Assembly: GCA_903911305.1 (NCBI GenBank) | Contig: CAIWDB010000126.1 | Coordinates: 1 to 40,529, forward strand | Reading direction: 5' to 3' | Source: an uncultured Methylococcaceae bacterium | Lineage (GTDB): Bacteria > Pseudomonadota > Gammaproteobacteria > Methylococcales > Methylococcaceae | DNA length: 40,529 nucleotides | Shown: positions 24,321 through 33,724 of the stretch, one piece after another | Numbering within the stretch: position 1 is the stretch's first letter | Layout: every line of letters starts with the position of its first letter | The notes under the pieces: generated by a model | What the model was told of the DNA's origin: nothing | The model's database searches: none | Seen by the model: the letters and a program-made list of their open reading frames with translations, nothing else | Translations under genes and position numbers: made by a program

Positions 24321-26519
24321 TCACAACGCCGTTCCCCGCTGCCGCTTCCGGTAACTCATCCACGCCGGCATTATCACTAAAATCAATATAACCAAGCCCA
24401 CCAGCAAAGGCCAATAAATCGGTTTGTTCCATTCCGCCCGTTGCTTTGCCCTTTCAATGGCATCGATGCGTTGGTATTTGGTGCGGTTTCTCGCCATTGA
24501 GTTGGGTGCGATGTTTTTGTACCAGTCATGATACAAAGCGAACTTCATCGGATAATAACCAAACAGCCATGGCGAATCCTTGCGAACAATGTCCTGCATT
24601 TGTTCGATGATCGCTTGGCGTTCCGGGCCGTCATCCATGTTTCTCATACGCTCAAACAACTGGTCAAACTCAGGGTTCTTATAATTTGATGCATTTTCCC
24701 CGCCCGCGCCGACTTTTGCATTAGGCCCATTGAGCAGGAAGAAGAAGTTTTCCGGGTCTGGGTAGTCGGCATTCCAACCCCAGGTATACAATTGCATGTT
24801 ACCGGATGCAATTTTTTGCTGGAACTGATTATAATCGGTGGTGCGTAACACTAATTGGATGCCCAGTTTGGCAAATTGCTTGCGATACCAGTTTAACGAG
24901 GATTTACTGTCTGCACCGGCTGCTGTGACATCATAATATAACACCAAGGGCTTGCCAGTCTTCTCGTCCACACCATTAGGGTAACCCGCTTCTGCCAACA
25001 ATTTCTTGGCTTCGTCCAAGGATTTTCGTTTTGGCCTACCATTTTTCCAGTCAAACACATAAGGGTTGATGCCTGCCTCGCCTTCTTGGTAGCCAAAGAT
25101 TCCCGGCGGCAAAACACCTTGTGCAACAATGCCACGTCCATTGGCAAAAATACTGATGAATTCGTCATAATCTACCGCGATGGCAATAGCGCGGCGCAAT
25201 TTGCTTTGGGCTTCACCATATCCACCGACAACAGGATCGAGCATATTGAAGCCCATATAAAAGATCGAGGCTTCCACTTCCGTATCCAGCCTGATGTTTT
25301 TGGCCTTCATTTCAGGAGTCAGTTCAGGCCCGCCTTGACCGGCAAAACTGATGGCTTGGTCGAAGTTGTCTGAGGACAAGCCGGATGCATCGAAATAACC
25401 TTGCTGAAACTTATTCCAGTAGGGAATTGTTTCCTTTTCAAGTATGGAAACCACTTTGTCGATGAAAGGGAGCTTCTTTCCTGCATCTTTCAACAGACCT
25501 TCTTTGGCATCTTCAGGTGAACCGACACTGGGGTAAAAATCGTCATGATAGTTTGGGTTTTTTGCCAACACTATTCTGCGATTTGGGTTGTTCTCCTCCA
25601 TCAAGTAAGGGCCAGTACCGACTGGATACCAGTCTAGGGAAATGTTTTTAGCGATGAGTCCCTTTTGTTTGTAAAACTGGTCCGCTTCCCATGGCACCGG
25701 AGAGAAAAACGTCATCGCTAGCCAATTACGGAATTGCGGATATTTGCCGATGAGCCGAATTTTGAAATGATGCGGGTCGATGACTGTCACACCTTCCAAT
25801 GGATACTCTCGCATATCAAAGAAAGCCGATTTATCGGTACTGGATTTAAAGTCTTTTTCTACCTGTTCGGATAATGCCTTCAAACCGAGTATGTGATCCT
25901 GCATCAAATCGCCAATGGGCGAATGCAATTGCGGATGAACCAGTCGTTTGATGCCATAAAGATAATCGTCGGCAGTGAGTTCGCGGAAGCCTGTTTCTGG
26001 AAAATCGGCAATAGTTTTGATGTTTGCCAAAGCTTCGGCTGTCAGGTCATGGTAGCGAAACTGATTGTCTTGAGTCTTTGCAAAAGCGGGGTGTGGCTGG
26101 TAGCGAATGCCGGGTTTAAGCTGAATATCATATTCGCTAAATGCAATTGATTCGTCAGGCGCGTTTTCTGGCAGGACATTCATGTCACGGTCATAGTAAA
26201 TCACCTTAGGCATTTCCAATGCCGTTAAGGGTTCCAGCGTAAAGGGTTTTTTCAGGTAACTGTATTGCAGCAAAGGTTCGTAAATTTGCGCGATATAGCG
26301 TGCTTCGTCTTCACTATAGGATCGGGCTGGATCGAGATGCTTGGGTCTTTCAGAAAAAGCGGTGTACAGGATGTTTTGTTCAGCCTGATTTTCGGGATAG
26401 GGGTCGTTGGGTGGCTGTTCGCCGCATCCGCTTATCAAAAAGCTTAACCAGCACAGTCCAAAGAAATAAAGGATCAAGCCGGAGGTGTTGAATGGATGGT
26501 TTGCGATGGTTCTTAGCAT
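24321..26519 (-). CDS. family-5 extracellular solute-binding lipoprotein
   Basis: This 732-residue protein matches the OppA/DppA/YejA-type binding family. The mature part has SERPKHLDPARSYSEDEARY near the start, the long LTADDYLYGIKRLVHPQ, VGTGPYLMEENNPNRRIVLAKNPNYH and DYPDPENFFFLLNG near the end. The N-terminal signal ends in LISGC, a lipobox. A hydrophobic stretch at about residues 700-720 (IYWPLLVGLVILILVIMPA) followed by KRQRGT predicts a C-terminal membrane anchor, unusual for this family. The ATG at 26519 is preferred to a TTG at 26546 because the signal peptide then starts at once. It is separated from the two permeases by the 20.6-24.3 kb island and probably serves them. Confidence 0.92.
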   Translation of the reverse strand: MLRTIANHPFNTSGLILYFFGLCWLSFLISGCGEQPPNDPYPENQAEQNILYTAFSERPKHLDPARSYSEDEARYIAQIYEPLLQYSYLKKPFTLEPLTALEMPKVIYYDRDMNVLPENAPDESIAFSEYDIQLKPGIRYQPHPAFAKTQDNQFRYHDLTAEALANIKTIADFPETGFRELTADDYLYGIKRLVHPQLHSPIGDLMQDHILGLKALSEQVEKDFKSSTDKSAFFDMREYPLEGVTVIDPHHFKIRLIGKYPQFRNWLAMTFFSPVPWEADQFYKQKGLIAKNISLDWYPVGTGPYLMEENNPNRRIVLAKNPNYHDDFYPSVGSPEDAKEGLLKDAGKKLPFIDKVVSILEKETIPYWNKFQQGYFDASGLSSDNFDQAISFAGQGGPELTPEMKAKNIRLDTEVEASIFYMGFNMLDPVVGGYGEAQSKLRRAIAIAVDYDEFISIFANGRGIVAQGVLPPGIFGYQEGEAGINPYVFDWKNGRPKRKSLDEAKKLLAEAGYPNGVDEKTGKPLVLYYDVTAAGADSKSSLNWYRKQFAKLGIQLVLRTTDYNQFQQKIASGNMQLYTWGWNADYPDPENFFFLLNGPNAKVGAGGENASNYKNPEFDQLFERMRNMDDGPERQAIIEQMQDIVRKDSPWLFGYYPMKFALYHDWYKNIAPNSMARNRTKYQRIDAIERAKQRAEWNKPIYWPLLVGLVILILVIMPAWMSYRKRQRGTAL

Positions 26520-26750
26520 AGTGGATTGACGGTGATTAAGCCTCAATTAAACCTCAGCATCATGTTTGATATGGACGGTTTAATGCCCTCGTCAGATTTT
26601 ATAACAGTTTAAGCCGTTCTTCTGATTGTTGGTGTTTCAAGTATAAATAGTCTACATTTACCAAAAGACTAATTTCGCCAACCACTCAGTATTGCAACTG
26701 TAACGTGAATGGTGGCGAAATAGTGTAGATAAATCAGATGAGGTTGTCTC

Positions 26751-26957
26751 TCACCAAGGTAGAAACTTTTTTTCCTTTTTCCATACAGTCCATAACCCAT
26801 AGGCTAAACCGGCCCAGGCTGCAATCTTGACCAGAGGCGAAGCCATGATCACCAGTATGCTAATCACGATTATGGTAAGTCCGTCCCACGATGTTCGCTC
26901 TTTCATGCGGTCTTGTACCCAGTCAATCGCTGAATGTAAAAATGATAAATTCGCCAT
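26751..26957 (-). CDS. small membrane protein of unknown function
   Basis: This 68-residue protein has a strong ribosome site (GGAGGTATACCC before the ATG), an amphipathic start and one or two membrane segments at about residues 26-60 (LTIIVISILVIMASPLVK, AAWAGLAYGLWTVW). Its KKEKKFLPW tail is basic. It resembles small membrane proteins of unknown role. Its neighbours are two other small or stress-type genes on the same strand. Confidence 0.7.
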   Translation of the reverse strand: MANLSFLHSAIDWVQDRMKERTSWDGLTIIVISILVIMASPLVKIAAWAGLAYGLWTVWKKEKKFLPW

Positions 26958-27033
26958 GGGTATACCTCCAACAAGTTAGAGTGAAATTGTAATTTTGAAT
27001 TGTTTGAGTAAATCCGTAGTTTGGATAAAGTCA

Positions 27034-27261
27034 TTATCCGTGTTTGATAGCGTTTTCCAATTGTCGCCATTGTCCAGCATCTAGCCATTTTTCACACCAA
27101 GCTGCCAATGCTTCTGGGCTATTGTTCAAGCTGTCAAACTCTTCTTTCGCCTTGGCAGGTTGTTCGGCAGGCCACCATGACAACTGAGCGAATCTTTGTT
27201 TGAGATAGATTTTCACAGCATCCGTGTTTGTTTCATCAATGGGGAATTTTTGTTTTGACAT
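27034..27261 (-). CDS. small soluble protein of unknown function
   Basis: This 75-residue protein is rich in Trp, Ala and Glu (LSWWPAEQPAKAKEEFDSL, LAAWCEKWLDAGQWRQL) and looks like two or three helices. I do not recognise the family. The ATG at 27261 is preferred over GTG at 27273, although neither has a strong ribosome site. It lies 76 bases before the small membrane protein and just after a terminator for the Kbp gene, so it is probably transcribed separately from kbp. Confidence 0.6.
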   Translation of the reverse strand: MSKQKFPIDETNTDAVKIYLKQRFAQLSWWPAEQPAKAKEEFDSLNNSPEALAAWCEKWLDAGQWRQLENAIKHG

Positions 27262-27291
27262 GGTTTGCAACACTTAGCGCAAATTATTCTG

Positions 27292-27317
27292 AAAAACCCC
27301 CGAATGGGCGGGGGTTT
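27292..27317 (-). terminator. rho-independent terminator after the Kbp gene
   Basis: Read on the minus strand, AAACCCCCG (27317-27309) pairs with CGGGGGTTT (27302-27294) around a 6-base loop, and a TTTTT tract follows. It lies 41 bases downstream of the Kbp stop codon. Confidence 0.75.
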
Positions 27318-27357
27318 AAACCTTGGAGAACTATTAAAGCAGTTAACTTAAGTTCGG

Positions 27358-27813
27358 TTATGCGGCTGGAATACGAATCTTTTGGCCTGGGAATATCTTG
27401 TTTGCATCTTTGATAACTTCGCGATTAGCTTCAAAGATGATTGGGTATTTGTTGGGATCACCATAGAAGTGCTTGGCAATTTTGGATAAATTATCACCTG
27501 ATTGGATGATGTAGTACTGAACACCACCTTCAGTTTCGACGGTGTTGGCGCTTACTCCACCCGGCAATTTCAAGCCGTCAACATTCACTTGGGAAACGCC
27601 TCCCGCATTACCGGCTAGTAAGACGGCCTTTTGCACCGCTTCAGCCGACTTGGCATCACCCGAAAGGAAAACGGTTGAATCACGAAACTCGACTTTCAAA
27701 TTGTCAATGCCAGGATTATTGTCATTGATTTCTTTGGCAATCTTTTCTGCTGCGTCTGAATCTTTGGTAAAAAGACGATGGCCAATATCTTTGACAAAAC
27801 TAAATAGACTCAT
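27358..27813 (-). CDS. kbp: BON-LysM potassium-binding-type protein (Kbp/YgaU)
   Basis: This 151-residue cytosolic protein has an N-terminal BON domain (about 20-85; VEFRDSTVFLSGDAKSAEAV) and a C-terminal LysM domain (about 98-150; YYIIQSGDNLSKIAKHFYG, IFPGQKIRIP). The opening MSLFSFVKD matches E. coli Kbp (YgaU), a K+ sensor-like protein of 149 residues; the family role is K+ binding. The ribosome site GAGGAAAA precedes the ATG. There is no signal peptide, as expected for Kbp. It is flanked by a terminator downstream and small membrane-type genes upstream. Confidence 0.92.
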   Translation of the reverse strand: MSLFSFVKDIGHRLFTKDSDAAEKIAKEINDNNPGIDNLKVEFRDSTVFLSGDAKSAEAVQKAVLLAGNAGGVSQVNVDGLKLPGGVSANTVETEGGVQYYIIQSGDNLSKIAKHFYGDPNKYPIIFEANREVIKDANKIFPGQKIRIPAA

Positions 27814-27904
27814 GTTGCTTTTCCTCAGGTTGAATGAAATTAAAAATCAGAAAACGGTTAGATGGTGAAAGTTTATTTTCTTCATCAAACCAATGGTTAG
27901 CATG

Positions 27905-28048
27905 CTAAACAGGACAAAGCTCCCCAAATTCTTGTAAATCTTCCTTGATCAGTGAGGCACTGCCAATGATAGATGAAAACAATGACAAAACGCTACCACA
28001 AAATGCGCCGATCAAAAGAATTCCGAAACTCCTTAAGGATAGGCGCAT
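27905..28048 (-). CDS. candidate 47-residue membrane protein
   Basis: An open frame of 47 codons starts at ATG 28048. After a basic start (RLSLR) it carries a hydrophobic stretch at about residues 8-32 (SFGILLIGAFCGSVLSLFSS) and ends in an acidic tail (KEDLQEFGELCPV). It sits on the same strand between the DUF533 gene and the Kbp gene, 39 bases after the former. It lacks a clear ribosome site, and its first codons overlap a perfect inverted repeat (28001-28009 with 28042-28050). No family is recognised. It may be a real small membrane protein or chance. Confidence 0.35.
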   Translation of the reverse strand: MRLSLRSFGILLIGAFCGSVLSLFSSIIGSASLIKEDLQEFGELCPV

Positions 28049-28087
28049 TTATCATTCGAATGACAAACAGCCAGTGTAAGCAATGCT

Positions 28088-28786
28088 TTAAGAGGCATTT
28101 TTGACTTGTTGTTCAAATTGCAAGGCTAACTCAGTGGGTATGTTGAGGTTAGAAGCCAGTTGATTTAGGTAGGTTCTTTCCTGTTCGTTGGCATCGTCAA
28201 TCACTAGGGCCGACACAAGATAGATTTCAGCGGCAGTGGCTTGTGAATCGGACAAATCAGCTATCGCCTTGGGGTCAAGAGGCTTTGCCACTTCTTCGTT
28301 GATCATGGTTGACGTTGCAATATCCAACCCCAGTTTGGCAACCATGCTTTCAATCTTGGACTTTTCAGCGTCATCAATATGACCGTCGGATTTAGCTGCT
28401 GCAATAATGGCTTTCAGCAAAACCAAGCTTTTCTGATTAGCTTGCGGGGCTGTCAGGGCTTCTGTGGATGTTAAGGGAGCAGCAGACTCAACTGTTCCAT
28501 TTTGTTTTTGCGACCACTCTTGATAGGTCTTATAGGCAATATTGCCTAGGGCAGCCAGTGTGCCAAGTTTTAGTCCCGCACCCGTCACTCCGCGACCTGT
28601 CTTTGTCATAAGCAACAAAGCCAATACCCCTGCTGCGGTTGCACCTTTACCTGCGCTGGCAAGGGCGGCATCACGCTCCGGCCCTTCCGCCGGGATATCC
28701 AATTTACCTTCAGCATAGGTCTTTCCTTGTTCGATAAACTCTTTTCCCGCGCTCAAAAACTCTTCAAGTAAGGCTTTTGTATCCAT
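28088..28786 (-). CDS. DUF533/YebE-family protein (TerB-like)
   Basis: This 232-residue protein matches the YebE/DUF533 family. An N-terminal region contains FIEQGKTYAEGKLDIPAEG. A Gly-rich hydrophobic segment at about 45-85 (GATAAGVLALLLMTKTGRG, then LAALGNIAYKTYQEW) is followed by a C-terminal TerB-like helical bundle (KAIIAAAKSDGHIDDAEKSK). E. coli YebE is 219 residues and is induced by envelope stress; function is unknown. A good ribosome site (GAGGAAGCT) precedes the ATG. It is divergent from tgt, and the 239-base gap between them must hold the promoters for both. Confidence 0.9.
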   Translation of the reverse strand: MDTKALLEEFLSAGKEFIEQGKTYAEGKLDIPAEGPERDAALASAGKGATAAGVLALLLMTKTGRGVTGAGLKLGTLAALGNIAYKTYQEWSQKQNGTVESAAPLTSTEALTAPQANQKSLVLLKAIIAAAKSDGHIDDAEKSKIESMVAKLGLDIATSTMINEEVAKPLDPKAIADLSDSQATAAEIYLVSALVIDDANEQERTYLNQLASNLNIPTELALQFEQQVKNAS

Positions 28787-29022
28787 AGCTTCCTCATAAA
28801 AAGGTGGTGTTAAAACGCGTATACGCTTTCATTTGATGCCGTCTTTTACTAAACAGACGTTGCGAAATAAAAGACGAATTCAAGGTGGATGTCAAGGCGA
28901 TGCCTTTCCCTTTTTCTGTCACCATGGCACAATGCCTCAAAATTATTGGCTTCACCCCCGACTTTTCAAAATACGATATCCCTTTTATAGGGCTTTGGAC
29001 GATAAGTTTACGCTCCCGATAA

Positions 29023-30138
<1,116 letters not shown>

Positions 30139-30177
30139 TAATAAGCGGATTTACAATTTCTGATTAGAGGTCAACCG

Positions 30178-30525
30178 ATGAGTTTTTTCATTGCCGATGC
30201 GCTTGCCGAAGGTGGAGCGCCTGGTGGAGTACCCCCGTCCGCTTTGGAGGCAGCGCTTCCTTTCGTTATTCTAATAGCATTTTTTTTCTTGTTCGCAGTC
30301 CCCCAATGGAAACGGGGAAGAGAGCAGAAGCAGCTTCTAGAATCCCTTGCCAAAGGTTTTGAAGTAGTCACCAATGGTGGGATTTTAGGGCGGATCGTCG
30401 ATATTGATGATAATTTCGTGTTACTGGAAGTGAATGAGAATACCCAGATCAATGTGCAGAAGCATTCCGTGACACAAGTGATGCCGAAGGGTACTTACAA
30501 GGCAAGAAAAAGAACGGAAAAATAA
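30178..30525 (+). CDS. yajC: Sec translocon accessory subunit YajC
   Basis: This 115-residue protein matches YajC. One membrane helix at about residues 25-42 (LPFVILIAFFFLFAVPQW) is followed by KRGREQKQLLESLAKGFEVVTNGGILGRI, the family core. YajC associates with SecDF and the SecYEG channel. The N-terminal region is Gly/Pro-rich (EGGAPGGVPPS), a common variant. It follows tgt by 39 bases with AGAGGTC before the ATG. Confidence 0.95.
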   Translation: MSFFIADALAEGGAPGGVPPSALEAALPFVILIAFFFLFAVPQWKRGREQKQLLESLAKGFEVVTNGGILGRIVDIDDNFVLLEVNENTQINVQKHSVTQVMPKGTYKARKRTEK

Positions 30526-30548
30526 GCCTTATGGCCCGCTTCCCCTCT

Positions 30549-30570
30549 GCCCGACAACGGGCTCTTTTTA
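30549..30570 (+). terminator. terminator-like hairpin between yajC and secD
   Basis: GCCCG (30549-30553) pairs with CGGGC (30558-30562) around an ACAA loop, and TCTTTTTA follows. The stem is only 5 bp, so it would be a weak terminator or attenuator that lowers secDF expression relative to yajC. It lies 23 bases after the yajC stop and 32 bases before secD. Confidence 0.5.
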
Positions 30571-30601
30571 ATTTTAGAAACGATGAGACAGGCTGTTAAA
30601 C

Positions 30602-32446
30602 ATGCGCAACCGCTATCCCGTTTGGAAAAATTTACTCATCCTAACTGTGTTAGCTTTTGGGATGATTTACTCGCTACCTAATTTCTATGGCGAGGATCCA
30701 TCCGTCCAGCTATCCCCTAGCCGGAACGCCAAGATTGATGAAAATGTTGTCCAGCAGATTGAAAAACTGTTAACCGACAATGGCGTGAAAACGAAAGCCT
30801 CCGAATTGAATGACAAGCGGATTTTGCTGCGTTTCAACGACACCGACACTCAGATCAAGGCCGAGGAGTTGCTCAAATCGAATATGGGCAACAATTACAG
30901 CATCGCGCTTAACCTCGCACCGGCAACGCCGGGTTGGTTAAGGGCAATCGGGGCCAAACCCATGTACCTTGGCCTTGACCTTCGCGGCGGTGTGCATTTC
31001 ATGCTTCAGGTGGACATGGAAGCGGCTGTGACGCAGGCACAAGACCGCTACGCAGAAGATATTCGCACCAATTTGCGAGAGGCCAAAATCCGTTATTTGT
31101 CGGTGGAGCGGGATAAGGCGTCAATCATAGTCAAGTTCCAAGACGCACAGACCCTTGCCCAAGGTCGGGAAGTGATTAAAAAGGAAATCCGTGGTTTGCT
31201 TTTAAACGTTTTGGAAAATGATTTGACAATTATCGCAACCATCTCGGAGCAGGAAATCCGAGAAGTGCGTAAGTTTGCCGTGGCGCAAAACATTACCATT
31301 CTGCGCAATCGTGTCAATGAACTGGGTGTGGCAGAGCCAGTCATCCAGCAACAGGGTGAAGACCGCATAGTAGTCCAATTGCCGGGTGTGCAAGATACTG
31401 CCCGGGCCAAAGAAATTCTTGGTGCTACGGCAACCTTGGAATTCCGGTTGGTGGACTCTGAACATGTGATTGGTTCTGATGGCAAAGCCCCTTTGGGTGC
31501 CAAGCTTTACAATGACCGGGCAGGTAGGCCCATTTTGTTGCAGAGGAAAATTATCGTCACTGGTGACCAAGTGGTGGACGCATCCTCTGGACTGGATCAG
31601 CAATCAGGTTCCCCTGCCGTGTTCATTAGCTTGAATGGAACGGGCGCCAAGAAAATGTTAGACACCACCAAGGAAAGCATCGGCAAAGCAATGGCCGTGG
31701 TGTTTATCGAAAACAAGAGTGAAACCAAGGATGTAGGTGGGCAGAAATTGACCACCAAGAAGAAGGTGGAAGAAGTCATCAATGTCGCCACAATCCGTGA
31801 TCGTTTCAGCAAGCGTTTTCAAATCACCGGATTGGACAATACTGAAGAGGCGCGTAATTTGGCTTTGTTATTGCGGGCCGGCGCATTGGCTGCGCCAATG
31901 GACATCGTTGAAGAACGGACTGTTGGCCCAAGCCTGGGTAAAGAAAACATTGCCCAAGGTGAGCGTTCTTTCATTATTGGCTTCGCATTGGTGGCCATTG
32001 TGGTATTGGCCTACTACAAGGTGTTTGGCATCATTGCCAACCTCACCTTGGTGTTTAATATGGCCTTAATCATGGCTATATTGTCTTCATTCCAAGCCAC
32101 CTTGACCTTGCCCGGCATTGCGGGTTTCACTCTGACAGTCGGTATGGCGGTGGATGCCAACGTGTTGATTTACGAGCGCATCAAAGAGGAGCTACGCAAC
32201 GGGAACTCGCCTCAAGCGGCAATTTATGCAGGTTTTGATAGGGCGTTTGCCACCATTTTCGACTCTCATATCACCAACTTGTTGGCGGCAATCATGCTGT
32301 TTGGCATTGGTTCGGGTCCGGTCAAAGGATTTGCTGTCACCCTGACCATAGGTATCATTACTTCACTGTTCACCGCAGTGACCTGCACCCGCATGATGGT
32401 CAATTGGATGTACGGCGAAAAACGCGGCGTTAAACTTTGGATCTGA
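30602..32446 (+). CDS. secD: protein translocase subunit SecD
   Basis: This 614-residue membrane protein has an N-terminal helix (about 8-26) and a large periplasmic part. It shows MYLGLDLRGGVHFMLQVDM, the repeated QNITILRNRVNELGVAEP, and DRIVVQLPGVQDTARAKEIL. Five C-terminal helices contain VGMAVDANVLIYERIKEEL, whose Asp is the proton-relay residue. SecD with SecF uses the proton gradient to pull preproteins across the membrane. The length is close to that of E. coli SecD (615). The stop overlaps or nearly overlaps secF. Confidence 0.97.
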   Translation: MRNRYPVWKNLLILTVLAFGMIYSLPNFYGEDPSVQLSPSRNAKIDENVVQQIEKLLTDNGVKTKASELNDKRILLRFNDTDTQIKAEELLKSNMGNNYSIALNLAPATPGWLRAIGAKPMYLGLDLRGGVHFMLQVDMEAAVTQAQDRYAEDIRTNLREAKIRYLSVERDKASIIVKFQDAQTLAQGREVIKKEIRGLLLNVLENDLTIIATISEQEIREVRKFAVAQNITILRNRVNELGVAEPVIQQQGEDRIVVQLPGVQDTARAKEILGATATLEFRLVDSEHVIGSDGKAPLGAKLYNDRAGRPILLQRKIIVTGDQVVDASSGLDQQSGSPAVFISLNGTGAKKMLDTTKESIGKAMAVVFIENKSETKDVGGQKLTTKKKVEEVINVATIRDRFSKRFQITGLDNTEEARNLALLLRAGALAAPMDIVEERTVGPSLGKENIAQGERSFIIGFALVAIVVLAYYKVFGIIANLTLVFNMALIMAILSSFQATLTLPGIAGFTLTVGMAVDANVLIYERIKEELRNGNSPQAAIYAGFDRAFATIFDSHITNLLAAIMLFGIGSGPVKGFAVTLTIGIITSLFTAVTCTRMMVNWMYGEKRGVKLWI

Positions 32447-32457
32447 TGGGAACCAAC

Positions 32458-33426
32458 ATGAATGCGAACACAAGACTAAATACCCAAAAAAATGAGGCCC
32501 AGCCGCGTTTGTACAAGATTGACTTTCTTGGCAAGCGCCATGTTGCTGTATGGGCTTCTATTATCCTGAGCTTAGCTTCGCTCGTTTCCTTAGGCGTTAA
32601 AGGGCTTAATTTTGCCATCGACTTCACGGGTGGAACCGTAGTCGAAGTCAAATATAAGGAGCCGGCCGATGTGAACCAGATTCGCCTCAATTTGGAAGCT
32701 GACGGGTTCAACAGTCCAATGGTGCAGCAGTTTGGCAGTACCCACGATGTGTTGATTCGTTTGGCCCCTCAATCAGGGGTTAGCGGCAGCGATCTGAGAA
32801 ATCGTGTAATGGGGATTTTGAACAAAGACCCGTCAAACACTGCAGAACTTCATCGCATCGAATTCGTCGGGCCGCAAGTCGGTGACGATTTGGTGACGGA
32901 TAGTGGATTGGCCTTGCTGTATGCCTCCATCGGTATTCTGATCTATGTTGCTTTGCGATTCGAGTACCGATTCGCCTTGGGGGCGATTCTCGCCACCTTG
33001 CATGACGTAGTGATGATTTTAGGTTTTTTTTCCGTGTTGCAATTGGAATTTGACCTGAGCGTGTTGGCAGCCGTTTTGACTATCATGGGTTACTCGCTAA
33101 ATGACACTATCGTCGTGTTTGACCGAATTCGCGAAAATTTCCGTAAACTTCGCCGTGGCGATGTGATTGAGGTGATGAACATTTCGATCAACGAGACCCT
33201 AAGTCGTACCTTGATGACCTCGTTCTTGACTTTGCTGTCAGTTATAGCGATGGCATTCTTTGGAGGGCAAGTCATTCACAACTTCGCCCTCGCCTTGATT
33301 GTCGGCATTGTCGTGGGAACCTACTCCTCCATCTATGTCGCCAGCGCCCTCGCTCTTAAGCTAGGTGTCAGCCGTATGGATTTGATGCCACCCGAGAAAG
33401 AAGGGGTTGTTGATAATCGTCCTTGA
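32458..33426 (+). CDS. secF: protein translocase subunit SecF
   Basis: This 322-residue protein matches SecF. It has an N-terminal helix, FAIDFTGGTVVEVKYKEP, RIEFVGPQVGDDLVTDSG and GYSLNDTIVVFDRIRENFRK, with six helices. The length matches E. coli SecF (323). The ATG at 32458 has GGGAA five bases upstream. An in-frame ATG at 32446 that overlaps the secD stop (TGATG) is also possible. It forms the SecDF complex with the upstream product. Confidence 0.96.
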   Translation: MNANTRLNTQKNEAQPRLYKIDFLGKRHVAVWASIILSLASLVSLGVKGLNFAIDFTGGTVVEVKYKEPADVNQIRLNLEADGFNSPMVQQFGSTHDVLIRLAPQSGVSGSDLRNRVMGILNKDPSNTAELHRIEFVGPQVGDDLVTDSGLALLYASIGILIYVALRFEYRFALGAILATLHDVVMILGFFSVLQLEFDLSVLAAVLTIMGYSLNDTIVVFDRIRENFRKLRRGDVIEVMNISINETLSRTLMTSFLTLLSVIAMAFFGGQVIHNFALALIVGIVVGTYSSIYVASALALKLGVSRMDLMPPEKEGVVDNRP

Positions 33427-33446
33427 CAAAAAGTTCACATCCGACG

Positions 33447-33471
33447 AAAAGGCCGCATCTGCGGCCTTTTT
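33447..33471 (+). terminator. rho-independent terminator after secF
   Basis: AAAAGGCCGC (33447-33456) pairs perfectly with GCGGCCTTTT (33461-33470) around ATCT, and the T-run continues one base. It lies 20 bases after the secF stop and ends the tgt-yajC-secDF transcription unit. Confidence 0.9.
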
Positions 33472-33657
33472 CATAGTTGACTAGTGGGAATATTTAAGTT
33501 GCAATTCTCTGTATTCAAACGCTAAATCCTTGTGCATACAATTATCCTTTTTAGAAAGGGATAGGTGTTTGAGCCAAAGCTAAATTTCAGATTTGGCTAT
33601 CACCTAGAACAACTCATGGCATCTCTTTTTTATCCCTGATAGCTGTTCGAGCGGAAC

Positions 33658-33685
33658 TTGTAGACCCTAAAATAATCCGTATAAT
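33658..33685 (+). promoter_or_regulatory. predicted sigma-70 promoter of the TPR gene
   Basis: TTGTAG at 33658-33663 and a perfect TATAAT at 33680-33685 are separated by 16 bases. The predicted start site near 33692 coincides with an in-frame TTG codon, which therefore cannot be the translation start. This supports the ATG at 33725. Confidence 0.55.
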
Positions 33686-33724
33686 AGACCCTTGATAAAC
33701 CTATTTTATATACAGGTTTCCCCC

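Noticed and set aside
28001-28050. The 9-bp inverted repeat as a terminator for the DUF533 gene
   Set aside because: It lies near the right distance, but the 32-base loop and the lack of a T-run on either strand make termination unlikely.
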